From an uncultured bacterium (GTDB lineage Bacteria; Bacteroidota; Bacteroidia; Bacteroidales; Marinifilaceae), in NCBI GenBank assembly GCA_905215395.1, contig CAJMQA010000046.1, positions 1 to 15,889 on the forward strand: 15,889 nt of DNA. Reading direction: 5' to 3'. How positions within the stretch are numbered: position 1 is the stretch's first letter; each line of letters opens with the position of its first letter. The translations under genes and the position numbers were made by a program. Below are positions 15,114-15,889 of the stretch, one piece after another. Below the pieces are notes generated by a model. The model made no database searches, was not told the origin of the DNA, and saw only the letters and a program-made list of their open reading frames with translations.

Positions 15114-15154
15114 TTTAAACCTAAAAATATCCCTTTAAACCCTTAAATATTCCC
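15114..15154. repeat. Imperfect tandem repeat, two units
   Basis: TTTAAACCTAAAAATATCCC (15114-15133) is followed at once by a 21-base near-copy (15134-15154) that matches at about 16 positions with one inserted base. Both units begin TTTAAACC and end in CCC, about 100 bases before the peptidase gene. It may be a pair of regulator sites or low-complexity drift. Confidence 0.4.
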
Positions 15155-15255
15155 TACAACTAAGGTTATTTAAAATTTTATTTCTATCTTAACGCTGGCA
15201 GAAAGCCGCAGTGTAAAAGACATTTTATAAAACATCATAAATAAACTCACACATT

Positions 15256-15889
15256 ATGGAAAAACAAGCAGCTATGGACCTTCTCGATTTCATACATGAA
15301 AGTCCGACCAATTTTCATGCTATTTTAAGCATCAAACAACGTTTACAGGCCGATGGCTTCAAACAGTTGTTCTCAGGAGAGGCCTGGCATATTGAGCATG
15401 GTGGGAAATATTTTGTAACTAAAAACCACTCTTCTTTATTTGCTTTTGTTCCGGGCAACGGGAATCTGGCAGAGGAAGGCTTCAAATTGATCTGTGCTCA
15501 CAGCGACTCTCCCACTTTCCGAATCAAACCGCATTCAGAAATGCCGGTAGCGGGAAAATACCTGAAGCTGAACACCGAAGTTTACGGAGGACCTATCATG
15601 TACACCTGGTTCGACCGCCCTTTGTCCATGGCAGGACGGGTGATGGTGAAAAGCGATAAACCCTTGAAACCGGCAACCCAATTTGTAAATTTCAACCGTC
15701 CTCTTTTGGAAATTCCTCATTTGGCCATTCATTTCAACAGGGCAGTCAACGATCAGGGTAATCCTTTGAGCAAACAGAAGGACATGCTCCCGGTAATTGC
15801 CATGATCAATGAAACCTTCGAAAAAGATAATTTTATCCTGAAACTGATTGCAGAAGAAATGAATATCCCCTGTGAAGATATTCTGGATT
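15256..15889 (+). CDS. M18-family aminopeptidase, N-terminal part
   Basis: The frame is open from the ATG at 15256 to the window edge, giving 211 residues of a protein that is usually about 430-480 long. It opens DLLDFIHESPTNFHA, the standard start of M18 (aspartyl aminopeptidase) enzymes. LICAHSDSPTFRIKP (about 78-92) carries the first metal-binding histidine (His82), and IPHLAIHFNR (about 153-162) is a conserved M18 stretch with His159. The enzyme is a zinc-dependent cytosolic peptidase that removes N-terminal residues, with acidic residues preferred in characterised members. The remaining metal ligands lie beyond the window. It is divergent from dps with 316 bp between them. Confidence 0.93.
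   Translation, partial: MEKQAAMDLLDFIHESPTNFHAILSIKQRLQADGFKQLFSGEAWHIEHGGKYFVTKNHSSLFAFVPGNGNLAEEGFKLICAHSDSPTFRIKPHSEMPVAGKYLKLNTEVYGGPIMYTWFDRPLSMAGRVMVKSDKPLKPATQFVNFNRPLLEIPHLAIHFNRAVNDQGNPLSKQKDMLPVIAMINETFEKDNFILKLIAEEMNIPCEDILD

Larger units (their letters stand above)
14940..15255. other. AT-rich divergent intergenic region between dps and the M18 peptidase gene
   Basis: 316 bases without a gene I can support. On the dps side it holds a good minus-strand promoter (14986-15017). On the peptidase side it holds an imperfect tandem repeat (15114-15154) and no convincing TAnnTTTG element for the peptidase. The rest is very AT-rich with no other clear structure. A small RNA cannot be excluded. 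Confidence 0.6.

Overview
The window reads as a chromosomal segment of a Bacteroidales bacterium. Supporting signs are an ECF sigma / FecR / STN-TonB receptor / DUF4249 lipoprotein operon, Bacteroidetes-type promoter elements (TTTG ... TAnnTTTG) upstream of several genes, lipoproteins with a Bacteroidetes surface-export-like acidic stretch, and genes that mostly lack strong Shine-Dalgarno sequences. The genus cannot be settled from the sequence alone (an Odoribacter/Butyricimonas-like relative is only a guess).

Layout. (1) 1-309: the C-terminal end of a serine recombinase, cut by the window edge, closed by a hairpin shared with the convergent operon. (2) 325-6404, minus strand: an envelope-export operon in transcription order tetR2, tetR1, tolC-like outer-membrane factor, HlyD-like membrane fusion protein, and two ABC-2 permeases of equal length. 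No ATPase gene is present. The same 18-bp sequence containing an ATAC-N6-GTAT element lies just upstream of both tetR2 and the tolC-like gene, so the two tandem TetR paralogs probably control themselves and the pump. (3) 6523-11755, plus strand: ECF sigma factor, FecR-type anti-sigma, a TonB-dependent receptor with an STN signalling domain and a DUF4249 lipoprotein: a cell-surface signalling and uptake system for an unknown ligand. (4) 11734-13358, minus strand: a small lipoprotein overlapping the end of the DUF4249 gene, and a glutamate-transporter-fold symporter lacking the acidic-substrate arginine. (5) 13509-14408, plus: an EamA/DMT exporter. (6) 14466-14939, minus: a Dps ferritin-like protein with a good promoter. 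(7) 15256 to the edge: an M18 aminopeptidase, cut at its 3' end.

The genes group into known families. The parts most worth a second look are the regulatory wiring of the export operon (two coupled TetRs, duplicated operator, no ATPase), the missing normal start codon of the DUF4249 gene, the altered substrate and sodium-site motifs of the symporter, and the palindromes in the two divergent intergenic regions. I found no tRNA, rRNA, CRISPR array or insertion sequence.
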